Positions 1 through 8,695 of a stretch of 64,000 nucleotides of DNA are shown here, in pieces. Both the position numbers and the translations under genes were made by a program. This DNA comes from Streptomyces sp. NRRL S-350 (GTDB taxonomy: Bacteria > Actinomycetota > Actinomycetes > Streptomycetales > Streptomycetaceae). The stretch lies in the NCBI RefSeq assembly GCF_000719705.1, contig NZ_JOHO01000007.1, forward strand, positions 62,001 to 126,000, read 5' to 3'. The notes beneath the pieces are model-generated. The model saw only the letters and a program-made list of their open reading frames with translations. It had not been told where the DNA came from and did no database searches. Each line of letters opens with the position of its first letter. Positions within the stretch are counted from its first letter, which is position 1.

Positions 1-660
1 CAGCCAGAGCGCGAACGCAGCTGGTCGGACAGCGAGTTGGTAGCCCACCAGGGCGCGCGGCAGCGGCGCACGCCGGGACACCGCGAAGGTGGCCGCGAGC
101 ACCAGCAGGAACCAGGCGAGCCCGATGCCGACCGTGCTGGGGACGTCCGCGTGGAAGCCGACCTGCGGGGTGAGACCGAGCGCGCCGCCGAGCGCCTGTG
201 CGAGGTCGCCGCCGAGCGGGACGACGAAGCTGTGCCGGGCGCCGAGGGCGAGCAGGACGAGGGCGAGCAGCCAGACGACGGCCGTCCGGGCGATCCGGCC
301 CAGCAGTTCGCCCCCGCCCGCCACCGCGCGGAAGCGCAGCTGACGCAGGAACACCTCGGCCATCGCGACCGCGCCGACCACCGAGACGGTCAGCGGCATC
401 GCGCTGATCCCGGCGTCCAGGGCGGCGAGACCGCCCGCACCGCCGTCGATTCGGACCGCTCCACCGACGGCGAGCGCGAGCGTCGCCGCCAGAACGGCGG
501 GGAAGCCGCCGTCCGGGAGGTCGTCGGCGCCGGCCAGCCAGAGGCCGAGCGCGGCGACCGCCGCCATCGCGGCCAGTCCGGCCAGCACGACGGCGAGCGC
601 GTCCAACCAGCCACGGACGGCGCCGGGTGGTCCGGCGACCGGGGTCGTGCGCTGCTGCAT
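1..660 (-). CDS. streptophobe-like polytopic membrane protein (3' part runs off the window)
   Basis: Reading leftward from an ATG at 660, a frame stays open to the window edge, giving about 220 residues of a longer protein. It starts MQQRTTPVAGPPG, then has alternating hydrophobic Ala/Leu/Val stretches around residues 20-45, 55-70, 85-105, 125-150 and 180-200, separated by short polar loops. Length, composition and bias toward Gly/Ala/Leu fit the streptophobe family of Streptomyces membrane proteins, whose function is unknown. The gene is divergent from the DUF6777 gene at 1068. The assignment rests on overall character rather than a catalytic motif. The coding strand is certain from the G/C third-position bias. 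Confidence 0.62.
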   Translation of the reverse strand, partial: MQQRTTPVAGPPGAVRGWLDALAVVLAGLAAMAAVAALGLWLAGADDLPDGGFPAVLAATLALAVGGAVRIDGGAGGLAALDAGISAMPLTVSVVGAVAMAEVFLRQLRFRAVAGGGELLGRIARTAVVWLLALVLLALGARHSFVVPLGGDLAQALGGALGLTPQVGFHADVPSTVGIGLAWFLLVLAATFAVSRRAPLPRALVGYQLAVRPAAFALWL

Positions 661-1067
661 GCCGTCTCCTGGTCGTTCGTTGGGCGCGCCGGCCGGTCAC
701 CGGGTCACGCGTCGGCGATCGCGCACCGGGGTGTGTGCCGGGTCGCGCACCGGGTCGTGTGCCGGGTCGCGCGCTGGGGCCGCGTCCCCGGTCGCGCTCC
801 CTGTCTCGCGCCCGGCGTCCTGCCCCGTTCCGCGCCCCGTTCCGCACCGGCGCCGCCTCGGGCGCCGCTCGGGCTGGGCTTGCCGGCCGACCGGCCCTTC
901 TTCGGCCCGGTCGGATTCCAGCGTGGCCGACGAGCGGCGGGCACGCTCGGCGACGGCGCGGGCACCTGCTGTTGCGGCGCGCGGGGAGCGGGGGCAGAAA
1001 TGGAATCCAGCGGCAGGAGCTTCCCGTGCCGGCCGCGAGCGCCGGCCGCCTGCGAAACGGAGCCTCG
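661..1067. other. gene-free divergent promoter region with a 24-bp tandem repeat
   Basis: About 400 bp separate the two divergent genes at 660 and 1068. At 720-767 a 24-bp unit starting CGCGCACCGGG occurs twice in tandem, with a partial third copy. The rest is C-rich, with no convincing coding frame on either strand. Promoters for both flanking genes must lie here, but I cannot point to a clear -35/-10 pair. Confidence 0.5.
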
Positions 1068-2597
1068 ATGACCCCCCAACCGCCGCCGTCCGGCCCGCCC
1101 GGCGAGCCACCGTACGGCCCTCCTTCCGGTCCCCCGTCCGGCCCGCTGGCCGGCCCGCCGTCCGGCGGCGGTACGGGCGGACCGCCGTCCGTGCCCCCGC
1201 CGCCCTCGGGGCCGCCCTGGGGATCCGGTCCGTCCGGACCGTCGTCCGGCGGCCCCGAAGGTCCCGGCGGTCCCGGCGGCCCTCGGATCCCTGGCGGCTC
1301 CGGGGCTTCCGGGATGGCCGGCGGCAGGCCGCGCAGGCCGTGGTGGCGCTCCGGCAAGGGTCTGGCGCTGGCGGCGGGCACGGTGGCGGTGGCCGTGGTG
1401 GCGACCGTGCTGATCGTCAACAACCAGGGCGGCCACAACGAGGCCGTACCGGCCGCGAACGAGGTCGCCCTGCAGGCCCCGGCGGACCCCGGACCGGATC
1501 CGTTCACCCCGTCGGTCGAAACCCAGGGGGTGAGCGCACCGGCCCCCGTCTCCTCGCCCGCGCAGCCGGGCGGCGCAGCCTCCCACCCGGGCGGCGCAAC
1601 CCCCAAGAGCAGCTCGGCGGCGGCGCTCCACAGCGTGCAGGGCAGCTCCGCCGGGCTGTACGCCGGGACGATGGGCAAGTCCAGCTGCGACACCGAGCGG
1701 CTGATCGGCATGGTCTCGACCGGGGACACCGGGCGCGCCTGGGCCTCCGCGGCCGGTGTCGCGCAGGCCGACGTGCCCGCCTACCTGCGGTCACTGACCC
1801 CGGCGTACCTGCGGACGGACACCCGGGTGACCAACCACAACTACAAGAGCGGCGCGGTGGTCGAGTACCAGGCCGCGCTGCAGTCGGGCACCGCCGTACT
1901 GGTGGACGCCCAGGGCGTGCCCCGGGTCCGCTGCTCCTGCGGGAACCCGCTGAAGCCGCCGGTGCTGGTGAGCAACGCCAAGTACACCGGGAAGGCCTGG
2001 GCTGGCTTCCAGCCGAGCACGCTGGTCGTCGTGGTGCCGGCGCCGCAGCCGGTGGCCGAGATCGTCCTGGTGGACTTCCGGACCGGCGGCTGGTTCTCCC
2101 GGCTGACCGGCCGGATCGAGATCGTGGACAAGCACGTCGAGCCGCCGAAGGGCCCGCTGGCGCCCGGCATCCCCCCGCCGGGGACGTGGACGCCGACCAC
2201 CCCGTCGGGCACGGCTTCAGCCCCGACCTCGGGATCCACGTCAGCGACGACGTCCGGGGCCACGACGTCCGGCTCGACGACCTCGGGTTCGACCACGTCA
2301 GGCTCGACGACCTCGTCGGGTGGGCCTTCGCCCTCCTCGGGGACGCCGTCCGGGTCGACCGCGTCGACGGGCACGTCAGCCGCCTCCACCGGAGCCTCGA
2401 CGTCCGGTCAGCCGCCCAGCAGCGCGGCCACGAGCTCCGGCCCGACGACGGGCACCACCACGAGCGCCGGCAAGCCGACCGCCACCAGTACGTCGGCGGG
2501 CCCCGCCACCCCGCCGTCGCCGACCGCGACCTGCGCGACCACGGCGCCGTCGACGCTGCCGCCCTGTCCGACCACGGGAAGCGCCACGCCGAGCTGA
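1068..2597 (+). CDS. DUF6777 domain-containing membrane-anchored protein
   Basis: Protein of 509 residues. Residues 1-90 are Pro/Gly/Ser-rich and likely cytoplasmic. One membrane segment follows at about 100-125 (GLALAAGTVAVAVVATVLIV). The extracytoplasmic domain (about 135-350) carries the DUF6777 pattern: EVALQAPADPGPDPFTPSV near its start, a GLYAGT/SSCD element, then YLRSLTPAYLRTDTRVTNH. Two further cysteines lie in VRCSCGNPL. The last 150 residues are a Ser/Thr/Pro/Gly linker-like tail of repeated TTSGST units. The function of the family is unknown. The first ATG that gives the Pro-rich cytoplasmic head was chosen. An earlier in-frame start would add a sequence with poor codon bias. Confidence 0.8.
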   Translation: MTPQPPPSGPPGEPPYGPPSGPPSGPLAGPPSGGGTGGPPSVPPPPSGPPWGSGPSGPSSGGPEGPGGPGGPRIPGGSGASGMAGGRPRRPWWRSGKGLALAAGTVAVAVVATVLIVNNQGGHNEAVPAANEVALQAPADPGPDPFTPSVETQGVSAPAPVSSPAQPGGAASHPGGATPKSSSAAALHSVQGSSAGLYAGTMGKSSCDTERLIGMVSTGDTGRAWASAAGVAQADVPAYLRSLTPAYLRTDTRVTNHNYKSGAVVEYQAALQSGTAVLVDAQGVPRVRCSCGNPLKPPVLVSNAKYTGKAWAGFQPSTLVVVVPAPQPVAEIVLVDFRTGGWFSRLTGRIEIVDKHVEPPKGPLAPGIPPPGTWTPTTPSGTASAPTSGSTSATTSGATTSGSTTSGSTTSGSTTSSGGPSPSSGTPSGSTASTGTSAASTGASTSGQPPSSAATSSGPTTGTTTSAGKPTATSTSAGPATPPSPTATCATTAPSTLPPCPTTGSATPS

Positions 2598-2765
2598 CCC
2601 GGCGCACCGCCGCCACCGGCCGGGATCCGGGGGCGGCAGCCGCCTCGGGGCAGCAGGAAGCCGGCGTCGCCCGGGCCGACCCCCCGGCCGTCCACCGCGC
2701 GCACCCGCACCGGCGCGATCGGTGCGCCCGGCGCCCGCTCCCGCAGGCCCGCCCGGGGGCTCGCG

Positions 2766-3170
2766 CTAGTCCGGTTCGAGGACGTCACGCAGGGCGCGTA
2801 TGCCCCGCCGCCACGTCGGCCCCTCCCCCGCCTCGTCCCACAGCTCCGCCACCTCGGACCCCGCCGCCACCACGCGGTCCAGCGCCGCCGCGGCAAGGGC
2901 CCGCAGCTCGACGGCCTGCAGCGGAACCGCCTCCTTGGGGCCGTAGCTGCTCACCACCGCGGTGCCGCCCGGGCACTGCGCCGCCACCAGTGCGGCGGCG
3001 GCCACCGCCTCGACGCCCTCGTCGCCGTCCAGGTACTCCCCCGCCTGGGCGGCGCCCAGCAGTGCCGCCCGGACGACCGCCTCGCGCTCGCCCGGCGCCG
3101 CCTCGTCCAGGCCGCCGGCGAAGTCCGCCGCCGTGTCGTTGTCGAAGGGCCCGATGTCCCATGTGCCCAT
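2766..3170 (-). CDS. DUF4259 domain-containing protein
   Basis: Small protein of 134 residues beginning MGTWDIGPFDNDTAADFA, the hallmark opening of DUF4259 proteins, followed by an Ala-rich helical body that includes YLDGDEGVEAVAAAALVAAQ and ends in ALRDVLEPD. The start is fixed by a GAGGGG ribosome-binding site six bases upstream. A longer frame exists but lacks such a site. No catalytic motif is visible and the family's role is unknown. It lies tail to tail with the DUF6777 gene and shows no operon partner. Confidence 0.85.
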   Translation of the reverse strand: MGTWDIGPFDNDTAADFAGGLDEAAPGEREAVVRAALLGAAQAGEYLDGDEGVEAVAAAALVAAQCPGGTAVVSSYGPKEAVPLQAVELRALAAAALDRVVAAGSEVAELWDEAGEGPTWRRGIRALRDVLEPD

Positions 3171-3283
3171 GCCGATCCCCTCACGCGCCTTGGTGTTCGT
3201 GTGCGACGGATGCTTGCACACGCCACTGACAATTCACTGCCGGTCCGGAGATTCGCTGGTCGACAGGCCGACGGCACGACAGG

Positions 3284-3605
3284 TGCACGGACGCCGAACT
3301 CCGTGCCCTCACCCGCGAGGTGACCCGCCGCCTCGTACGCACCGGCTCTACCCCTGGTCATGCCCCGCCGGGGCGGCTGGACCAGCGACCTCACCGCCTC
3401 CGCCGAGGCCTTCGCCGCCCACTACCCCGAGCGCGCCGACCAGTTGCGGCCGGCCGCCGCCACCGCCCGTACCCCCGCGGCGGATCGGACCGTCCTCGGC
3501 ACGCTCGTCGACGACTCGGGCCCCTGGCTCACCGCGGAGTACACCGCCGTCCACGGCGTCAAGGCCCCGCGGCCCCGAGGGGCGGAACCCCGGACGAACG
3601 GATGA
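3284..3605 (+). pseudogene. broken gene remnant, family not identified
   Basis: Two stretches with typical G/C-third-position coding bias lie in different frames. The first reads TDAELRALTREVTRRLVRTG (from about 3287). The second, one frame over from about 3350, reads PLVMPRRGGWTSDLTASAEA and continues through AAHYPERADQL to VHGVKAPRP near 3590. Neither has a ribosome-binding site in front of a good start, and the two together are shorter than a normal enzyme. I read this as a gene that suffered an internal deletion plus frameshift. The C-terminal part faintly suggests a nucleotidyltransferase, but I would not name it. The opposite strand has only antisense-type frames. Confidence 0.4.
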
Positions 3606-3680
3606 GGACGAAGCAGTACGGGGAGGTGACCTGACCGCCCGGCCCGGGGCTCCGACCGGGCAGCCCGCCGGGGCGCCCGC

Positions 3681-5438
3681 TCAGTCCACGCAGGGGATCC
3701 CACCCGCCTTCACCGAGGGCCCCTGCATCGGCAGGCCCGCCGCCGGATCGGCGGTCGGATCGCCCGAGGCGGCGGCGCCCGGGGGCGTGGCGGCGGTGGG
3801 CGGCGGTGTGCGGGTCACGGCGAGGGTGAGGACGATGTGGCCCGCGGGGACGCCTGCGGAGGCCGTCGCGGTGACGCCGTAGCGGGTGGCGAGCTGCTGG
3901 GCGTCCGTCCTGGCACCCGTGCCGTAGGCCACGGTGGTGGCTCTGGTCCTGGCGGGCGCGTCACCGATCCTGCCCGGCTGGTAGCCGAGTTCGGCGAGGG
4001 CCTTGGACTCGGTGGCGGCCGCTCCCGCGCCGGCGGCCGCGTTGACGTCGACCATCGCCTTCGCCGGCCCGTTCGGCGACGCCGGGGCGGACCCGGACGC
4101 GGCGGCCGCTGCGTTGCCGGAGGCTGCGGCGGTCGCGGAGGCGGAGGCGGAGGCGGAGGCGGCCGGGTCGGCGGCGGTGTCGCCGGGGGCCGAGGCCGGT
4201 GCGGCCTGCGCCGGTTCGTGGTTGAACAGCTGTCGGACGATCTTCTTGATCAGGTCCGGGTTGACGGTGTTGACCTCCTGCCCGCCGACCGTCTTGAACC
4301 CGGCGATCGGCAGGGTGTTGAACTCGACGTTGCCGCCCGTCAGGTTGGGCGCCTGCTGGGCGAAGTCCAGGACGTCCCACTCGTTGTCGATCACGATGTC
4401 CTTCTTGACCACCGCGAACAGCTTCTGCATCTGCCCGAAGTCGTTCAGGATCCCCTGCTGCTTGAGCCGGTACTCGACGGACGAGATGAACGCCTGCTGC
4501 CGGTGGGTGCGGTCGAGGTCGCCGTTGGTGAGGTGGTGGCGCTGGCGGACGAAAGAGAGTGCCTGGGCGGCGTCGAGGGAGCTGATCCCGGCCGGGAGCT
4601 TGAGGCCGGTGCCGCCGCCCTCGTGGGTGGCGGTGCGGGCGGTGATCGGATCGTCCACCGGGTGGTTGAGGCAGACCTGGATCGGCTCGACCGCCTTGGC
4701 GATGTCGTAGAAGCCGATCAGGTTGACCTCGGCGAAGTGGTCGATCGGCACGTCCAGGAAGCTCTGCACGGTCTGGATGGTGGCCGAGCGGCCGGCCTCC
4801 CGGCTCTGCCGCTCCAGCTCCGCCTTGGAGAGCCCCTTGCCGGCGAGCTTCTGTTCGGCGGCCCCCTTGGCGATGCCGTACGCCTCCTTGATCTTGTGCA
4901 TCCTGCCGTCGGCGCCGGCGGTCTGCACGTAGTCGTCGCGCGGGACGGACAGCGCGGTGACCTTGCCGCCGTTGGCCGGGATGTGCAGCACGATCAGGGC
5001 GTTGGTGTTGTAGCCGCCGATCTCGCTGGACCCGGCGTGCAGTTCTTCCTCGACGAACTGCTTGGGCAGGTCGTTGCCGTCCATGTCCTTGCGGCTGTCG
5101 AGGCCGATCAGCAGCAGGTTGACGGACTTGTCGGGGTGCGGCGGGGCGTTCTTCCTGGCTTCGGTCAGCGCGGTCGACTTGATCATGCCGTCGTCCAGGC
5201 TGCGGTACTCGTACCAAGTGAAGCCGCTGGCACCGAGCACCGCGACCGAGACGGTGCAGGCCAGGGTGCGCCCGGCCACGGTGAGCGGGGCGGCGCCGCG
5301 CTGCGGGCTCCGGCCGCGCAGGCCTCCGGCGCGGCCGCCGGTGGAACCGCCGGCCCGGCCGCCGGTACGGCTGCCGCTGCGCGCGCCGCCGCGAACGCCG
5401 TCCCGAACCGTGTTGCGCCTCCGGCCGGGCTCAGCCAC
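3681..5438 (-). CDS. LytR-CpsA-Psr (LCP) family cell-wall ligase with LytR C-terminal domain
   Basis: Protein of 585 residues. An Arg/Gly-rich cytoplasmic head is followed by a single membrane segment at about 53-75. The LCP domain (about 100-270) has LLLIGLDSRKDMDG, NTNALIVLHIPANG, TALSVPRDDYV and the arginine-rich LSFVRQRHHLTNGDLDRTHR. LCP enzymes transfer undecaprenyl-linked glycopolymers to peptidoglycan outside the membrane. An Ala/Ser/Pro linker leads to a LytR_C-type domain (about 465-560). The GTG start at 5438 was chosen because AAGGAG sits five bases upstream. It overlaps the end of the DUF6542 gene by eight bases, so the two are translationally coupled. Family assignment is firm; the attached polymer is unknown. 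Confidence 0.93.
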   Translation of the reverse strand: MAEPGRRRNTVRDGVRGGARSGSRTGGRAGGSTGGRAGGLRGRSPQRGAAPLTVAGRTLACTVSVAVLGASGFTWYEYRSLDDGMIKSTALTEARKNAPPHPDKSVNLLLIGLDSRKDMDGNDLPKQFVEEELHAGSSEIGGYNTNALIVLHIPANGGKVTALSVPRDDYVQTAGADGRMHKIKEAYGIAKGAAEQKLAGKGLSKAELERQSREAGRSATIQTVQSFLDVPIDHFAEVNLIGFYDIAKAVEPIQVCLNHPVDDPITARTATHEGGGTGLKLPAGISSLDAAQALSFVRQRHHLTNGDLDRTHRQQAFISSVEYRLKQQGILNDFGQMQKLFAVVKKDIVIDNEWDVLDFAQQAPNLTGGNVEFNTLPIAGFKTVGGQEVNTVNPDLIKKIVRQLFNHEPAQAAPASAPGDTAADPAASASASASATAAASGNAAAAASGSAPASPNGPAKAMVDVNAAAGAGAAATESKALAELGYQPGRIGDAPARTRATTVAYGTGARTDAQQLATRYGVTATASAGVPAGHIVLTLAVTRTPPPTAATPPGAAASGDPTADPAAGLPMQGPSVKAGGIPCVD

Positions 5439-6048
5439 GGCGACTCCTTCCGCCCGGTGCGTCCGCACTGCCGCTCCGCCGCCCCGCCGGCACGGCCCGC
5501 CGCCGGTCGGCCACCGTCCGACCGACGACCACCGCCAGGGCCACCCCCACCGCGGTGGCCATCACCGGGAACGCCCCGACCACCCAGCGCAGCGCGCCGG
5601 TGCCGAGGTTCCCACCCTGGTACTTGTCGGGGTGCGCCGCGTACTCGACGCCGGACGCGACGAGCAGCACCACGACCGGCGCGCCGGTGACCACCCACCA
5701 GCGGCCCGGCCGGCTGCACAGCACCGCCGCGGCCGCCGTTCCGAGCACCGAGCCCGCCGCGAACAGGACGCCGACGCCGGGCCCGCCGAACTCGTCGACG
5801 ACGCCCCCGAGGACTGGCAGGCCGACCGCCGAGAGTGCCGCCACCAGGCCGCCGCGCCGGCGCGCCTGCTGCCTGCGGCGCGCCGTTCCCGCCCGCTGAA
5901 GCCGGGTCGGCCCCGCCACGCCGGGGTCCGGGGCCTCCGCTCCGGCTCCGGGGCGACCGGCCGTGCGGGTGCGCTGGGCGGGGAGGGGGCGGTCCTCGGT
6001 GCGCGGTCCCGCGTCCTGGTACGGCGTTCTCGCCCGCTGGCCGGCCAT
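5431..6048 (-). CDS. DUF6542 domain-containing membrane protein
   Basis: Protein of 205 residues: an Arg/Pro/Gln-rich N-terminal third, then about four hydrophobic segments (from GGLVAALSAVGLPVLGGVV at about 68 to MATAVGVALAVVVGRTVA at about 170), and an Arg-rich tail. This matches the DUF6542 family of actinomycetes, which often sits next to LCP genes, as here. A GAGGGAAG ribosome-binding site precedes the ATG at 6048. Its last codons overlap the GTG of the LCP gene, which predicts one transcript and perhaps membrane partnership. The biochemical role is unknown. Confidence 0.75.
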   Translation of the reverse strand: MAGQRARTPYQDAGPRTEDRPLPAQRTRTAGRPGAGAEAPDPGVAGPTRLQRAGTARRRQQARRRGGLVAALSAVGLPVLGGVVDEFGGPGVGVLFAAGSVLGTAAAAVLCSRPGRWWVVTGAPVVVLLVASGVEYAAHPDKYQGGNLGTGALRWVVGAFPVMATAVGVALAVVVGRTVADRRRAVPAGRRSGSADAPGGRSRRG

Positions 6049-6138
6049 GCGCACTTCCCTCGATCGTTGCCGTCGGGGCGGCGCGTTCGCACCGCCGTGG
6101 GTGCCGGGACGCCTTCGGTCCTGGCGGCACCCCCTTCC

Positions 6139-6154
6139 TCTACACCGCTGTAGA
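6139..6154. promoter_or_regulatory. palindrome TCTACA-N4-TGTAGA upstream of the DUF6542/LCP operon
   Basis: A perfect inverted repeat, TCTACACCGCTGTAGA, lies about 90 bp before the DUF6542 start. The same 16-bp architecture recurs upstream of terD at 29815-29830. In a GC-rich background an AT-rich perfect dyad in two promoter regions suggests a shared repressor operator. Its TACA...TGTA core resembles BlaI/CopY-type boxes, but with a four-base spacer. Confidence 0.5.
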
Positions 6155-6305
6155 AGATGGGCTGGAGCATACAAATCCATTTCAGCAAAGTCATCCGTCA
6201 CCCTCCGGCAGCGGCGGACCGTCTGGCGGGCCGTCGTTAGGATGGTCGCGATCCCCGTCACGTCGGCACACCATCAGGAACGCCTCAGAGGAGCAGAGCG
6301 TCACC

Positions 6306-6512
6306 ATGTTTGAGAGTTCGAAGAACCTCGCGGACAAGGCCACCGGCCTCGCCCGCGAGCACGGCGACGTGATCGGGCGGGGGCTGGAGAAGGCCGGCGA
6401 CGCGATCGACGACCGTACGGACGGCAAGTACGGCGGGCAGATCGGCACCGGCGTCGAGAAGGCGAAGGACTTCCTCCGCGGCCTCGACGGCGGCCGGAAG
6501 CCCGCCGAGTAG
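6306..6512 (+). CDS. MT0933/Rv0909-like small antitoxin protein
   Basis: Protein of 68 residues: a helical head (MFESSKNLADKATGLAREHG) and the family signature DAIDDRTDGKYGGQIGTGVEKA. This is the MT0933-type antitoxin family, very common in Streptomyces as short stand-alone genes. A GAGGAGCAGAG stretch upstream of the ATG serves as ribosome-binding site. No toxin-like gene of the RNase type is adjacent: the next gene downstream is a lytic transglycosylase. The family name is therefore inherited, and the true role here is uncertain. Confidence 0.75.
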   Translation: MFESSKNLADKATGLAREHGDVIGRGLEKAGDAIDDRTDGKYGGQIGTGVEKAKDFLRGLDGGRKPAE

Positions 6513-6598
6513 CTGCCGCACGGACGCGACCGCCCGCACGGCGGTCGAACGAGCGCGCGGGCGCACCGGCGAACGGGCGGGGGGAGGAGCCGACAGCG

Positions 6599-7312
6599 GT
6601 GAGCGAGAAGCAGAAGGGGTCCGGCTGGGGGGGCTGGCTGGTGATCGGCGGTGTGGTCGTGGCCGTACTCGGCCTCATCCGCGGTGGCGGCCACGACGGC
6701 CCGGCCACCGCCGACCCGTCCCGGGGCACCACCGCGTCAGCCGCCCCCTCGTCCGGCGCCGGAGCGTCGGCGGGCTCTTCCAACGGCTCCTCGACGGGCT
6801 CCCCGGCCAAGCCGTCGAAACCCTCCGGGCGTTACGACCCCGCCGACTACGCGGCCCCGGTGCGCCAGTACGCCGCCGAGGCCGGGGTCAACCCGCAGCT
6901 GCTGATGGCGATCCTCTACAACGAGGCGTACAAGCCGCACGACCCCGAACTCGAACGGGCCTGGCAGCGCGGCAAGCCGGACGCCTCCTTCGGCATCGCC
7001 AACATGCACCGGGCCGCCTTCGACGACACCAAGCCGGGCCGCCCGTTCGCCTCCCGCCAGTGGGAGGAGCTCCCGGACGACCGCAACCTCGCCGTCCAGG
7101 CCGCCGCCTGGCACCTGCACGACCTCGCCGCCCAACTGCCCGCCCACCCCAGCGCGCCGCTGAGCAGCGACGAGCTCACGGCCCTCGGCTACAACGCGGG
7201 CGCCGGCAACATGCTGGCCTTCGCCCGGGGCGTCAAGGTCGGCTCCCAGGCGCAGTCCTACCTCGACCGCCTGCACGACAACTGGGCGAAGTCCGGCGAG
7301 GCCGTGAAGTAG
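6599..7312 (+). CDS. membrane-anchored lytic transglycosylase (SLT-like)
   Basis: Protein of 237 residues starting at a GTG preceded by GGAGGAG. A hydrophobic anchor at about 12-27 (GWLVIGGVVVAVLGLI) is followed by a Ser/Thr/Pro-rich spacer to residue 78. The catalytic domain has LLMAILYNEAYKPHDP, with the presumed catalytic glutamate in NEAY, ASFGIANMHRAAF, and ALGYNAGAGNM near the end. These are the elements of goose-lysozyme-like transglycosylases that cleave peptidoglycan glycan strands. The final codons are duplicated just downstream: GTGAAGTAGGGGCA occurs twice in tandem at 7304-7331, a local slippage product. Confidence 0.82.
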   Translation: MSEKQKGSGWGGWLVIGGVVVAVLGLIRGGGHDGPATADPSRGTTASAAPSSGAGASAGSSNGSSTGSPAKPSKPSGRYDPADYAAPVRQYAAEAGVNPQLLMAILYNEAYKPHDPELERAWQRGKPDASFGIANMHRAAFDDTKPGRPFASRQWEELPDDRNLAVQAAAWHLHDLAAQLPAHPSAPLSSDELTALGYNAGAGNMLAFARGVKVGSQAQSYLDRLHDNWAKSGEAVK

Positions 7313-7434
7313 GGGCAGTGAAGTAGGGGCAGTGAAGGTAGGGCCCGTCGCCGGGCGTCCCGCCACCGTGGCCGCGGAGTCGGCTGCGGGGATCGGCTGC
7401 GGTGGTCAGACGACGGGCGCGGGCCCACCGGTCG

Positions 7435-8448
7435 TCAGACGCCGACGCGGGCGGCCCACTTGGCGCGCCAGGCGAGGGCGTCGGCGACCCCCTCGCCGAT
7501 GCCGCGCCTCGGCTCCCAGCCGAGCAGCTCCCGGGCCGTGTCGACGGCGGCGTAGCAGCCGATCACGTCGCCGGGGCGCGCGCCCGCCTCCCGGACGTCG
7601 AGCCGGACGCCGACGACCTGTTCGAAGGCGGTGATCAGCTCGCGGACCGTGGTGCCGTCGCCGGTCCCGACGTTGATCACCCGGTAGCGGTCCGCCGCGC
7701 CCGGGGCGATCACCTCGTCGAAGCGGAGCAGTGCCGCGACGTGCGCCTCGGCCAGGTCCTGGACGTGGACGTAGTCGCGGATGCCGGAGCCGTCACGGGT
7801 CGCCCAGTCGACACCGGTCACGGTGAACGGGGAGCCGGTGGTGTGCGCCTCGATCAGCTTGCCGAGGGCGTGGGTCGGGTTGAGGTCCTGCAGGCCGGTG
7901 CGCAGCTGCGGGTCCGCGCCGATCGGGTTGAAGTACCGCAGGGCGATGACGCGCTGGCCCTCGGCGCCCTCGCCCCGGGTCCAGTCCTGGAGGACCTGCT
8001 CCATCATCTGCTTGGTGCGCGCGTACGGGCTGCCGGCGTCGACCGGGCAGCTCTCGTCGACCCGGGCGTCGGGGGTGGGCGCGTAGATGGAGGCGGAGCT
8101 GCTGAAGACGACGCGGGTGCAGCCGAGGCGCTGGAGGGAGTCCAGGAGGTCCACGGTCTTGGCGACGTTCTCCCGGTAGTAGTACAGCGGCTTGGCCACC
8201 GACTCGGGCACCACGATCTTCGCCGCACAGTGCACGGTGGCGTCGATGTCCGGGTGCTCGGCGAAGATCCGGTCGAGCAGGGCGGAGTCGGCGATGTCGC
8301 CCTGGTAGAAGACCCGGCCCTCGACGAACTCGGCCCGGCCCTTGGAGAGGTCGTCGAGGACGACCGGGGTGATCCCCCGGTCGAGCAGTGCCGACGCCAC
8401 CGTGCTGCCGATGAAACCCGCTCCGCCGGTGATCAGGACCTTCTTCAT
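7435..8448 (-). CDS. galE: UDP-glucose 4-epimerase GalE
   Basis: Protein of 337 residues, normal length for the family. An N-terminal Rossmann motif, ITGGAGFIGS (residues 6-15), binds NAD+. The active site shows SSSASIY and Y-x-x-x-K in SPYARTKQMMEQ. FNPIGADP and GIRDYVHVQDLA follow as in GalE proteins. It interconverts UDP-glucose and UDP-galactose for galactose use and for cell-surface glycan precursors. Start at 8448 was chosen because the Rossmann strand begins four residues later. A longer frame upstream is low quality. It is a single-gene unit, the next gene on the same strand lying over 200 bp away. Confidence 0.95.
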   Translation of the reverse strand: MKKVLITGGAGFIGSTVASALLDRGITPVVLDDLSKGRAEFVEGRVFYQGDIADSALLDRIFAEHPDIDATVHCAAKIVVPESVAKPLYYYRENVAKTVDLLDSLQRLGCTRVVFSSSASIYAPTPDARVDESCPVDAGSPYARTKQMMEQVLQDWTRGEGAEGQRVIALRYFNPIGADPQLRTGLQDLNPTHALGKLIEAHTTGSPFTVTGVDWATRDGSGIRDYVHVQDLAEAHVAALLRFDEVIAPGAADRYRVINVGTGDGTTVRELITAFEQVVGVRLDVREAGARPGDVIGCYAAVDTARELLGWEPRRGIGEGVADALAWRAKWAARVGV

Positions 8449-8584
8449 GCGCGGACGCTCCCTTGCGGTCGGCCGGGCGCCCGGTGGCGTCCGGTGGTCA
8501 CAAGGACGTGGGTTCGTACCCGCTGGTTCCCCGGCAGGCCGCCCCCGCAGCCCAGGCATGGTGGCCCAGGCGCTCCTGCGGGGT

Positions 8585-8695
8585 CACGCTTCGGCGCCCT
8601 CAGGCCCGGCGGCGACGGAGCCACGCTTCGGCGCCCTCAGGCCCGGCGGCGACGGGGCCACGCTTCGGCGTGCTCAGGCCCGGCGGCGACGGAGC
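8585..8695. repeat. 37-bp tandem repeat, three copies, overlapping a gene's 3' end
   Basis: Units begin CACGCTTCGGCG at 8585, 8622 and 8659. The third copy contains the stop codon and last Arg codons of the gene ending at 8674; the first two are near-identical duplicates outside the gene. This shows that the 3' end of the gene was copied twice by slippage or unequal recombination. Confidence 0.85.

Noticed and set aside
37..1071. Long plus-strand open frame of over 340 codons at the left edge
   Set aside because: Its composition is Arg/Gly/Asp-rich and antisense to a clear membrane-protein frame; third-position bias favours the minus strand. It is a shadow.
3837..5690. 617-codon plus-strand open frame opposite the LCP gene
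   Set aside because: It is antisense to a full-length LCP protein with all family motifs, and its Gly/Val/Asp-rich translation is typical of antisense frames in GC-rich DNA.
6306..7312. Toxin-antitoxin pair
   Set aside because: The small protein is antitoxin-like by family name, but the gene behind it is a clear membrane-anchored transglycosylase, not a toxin.
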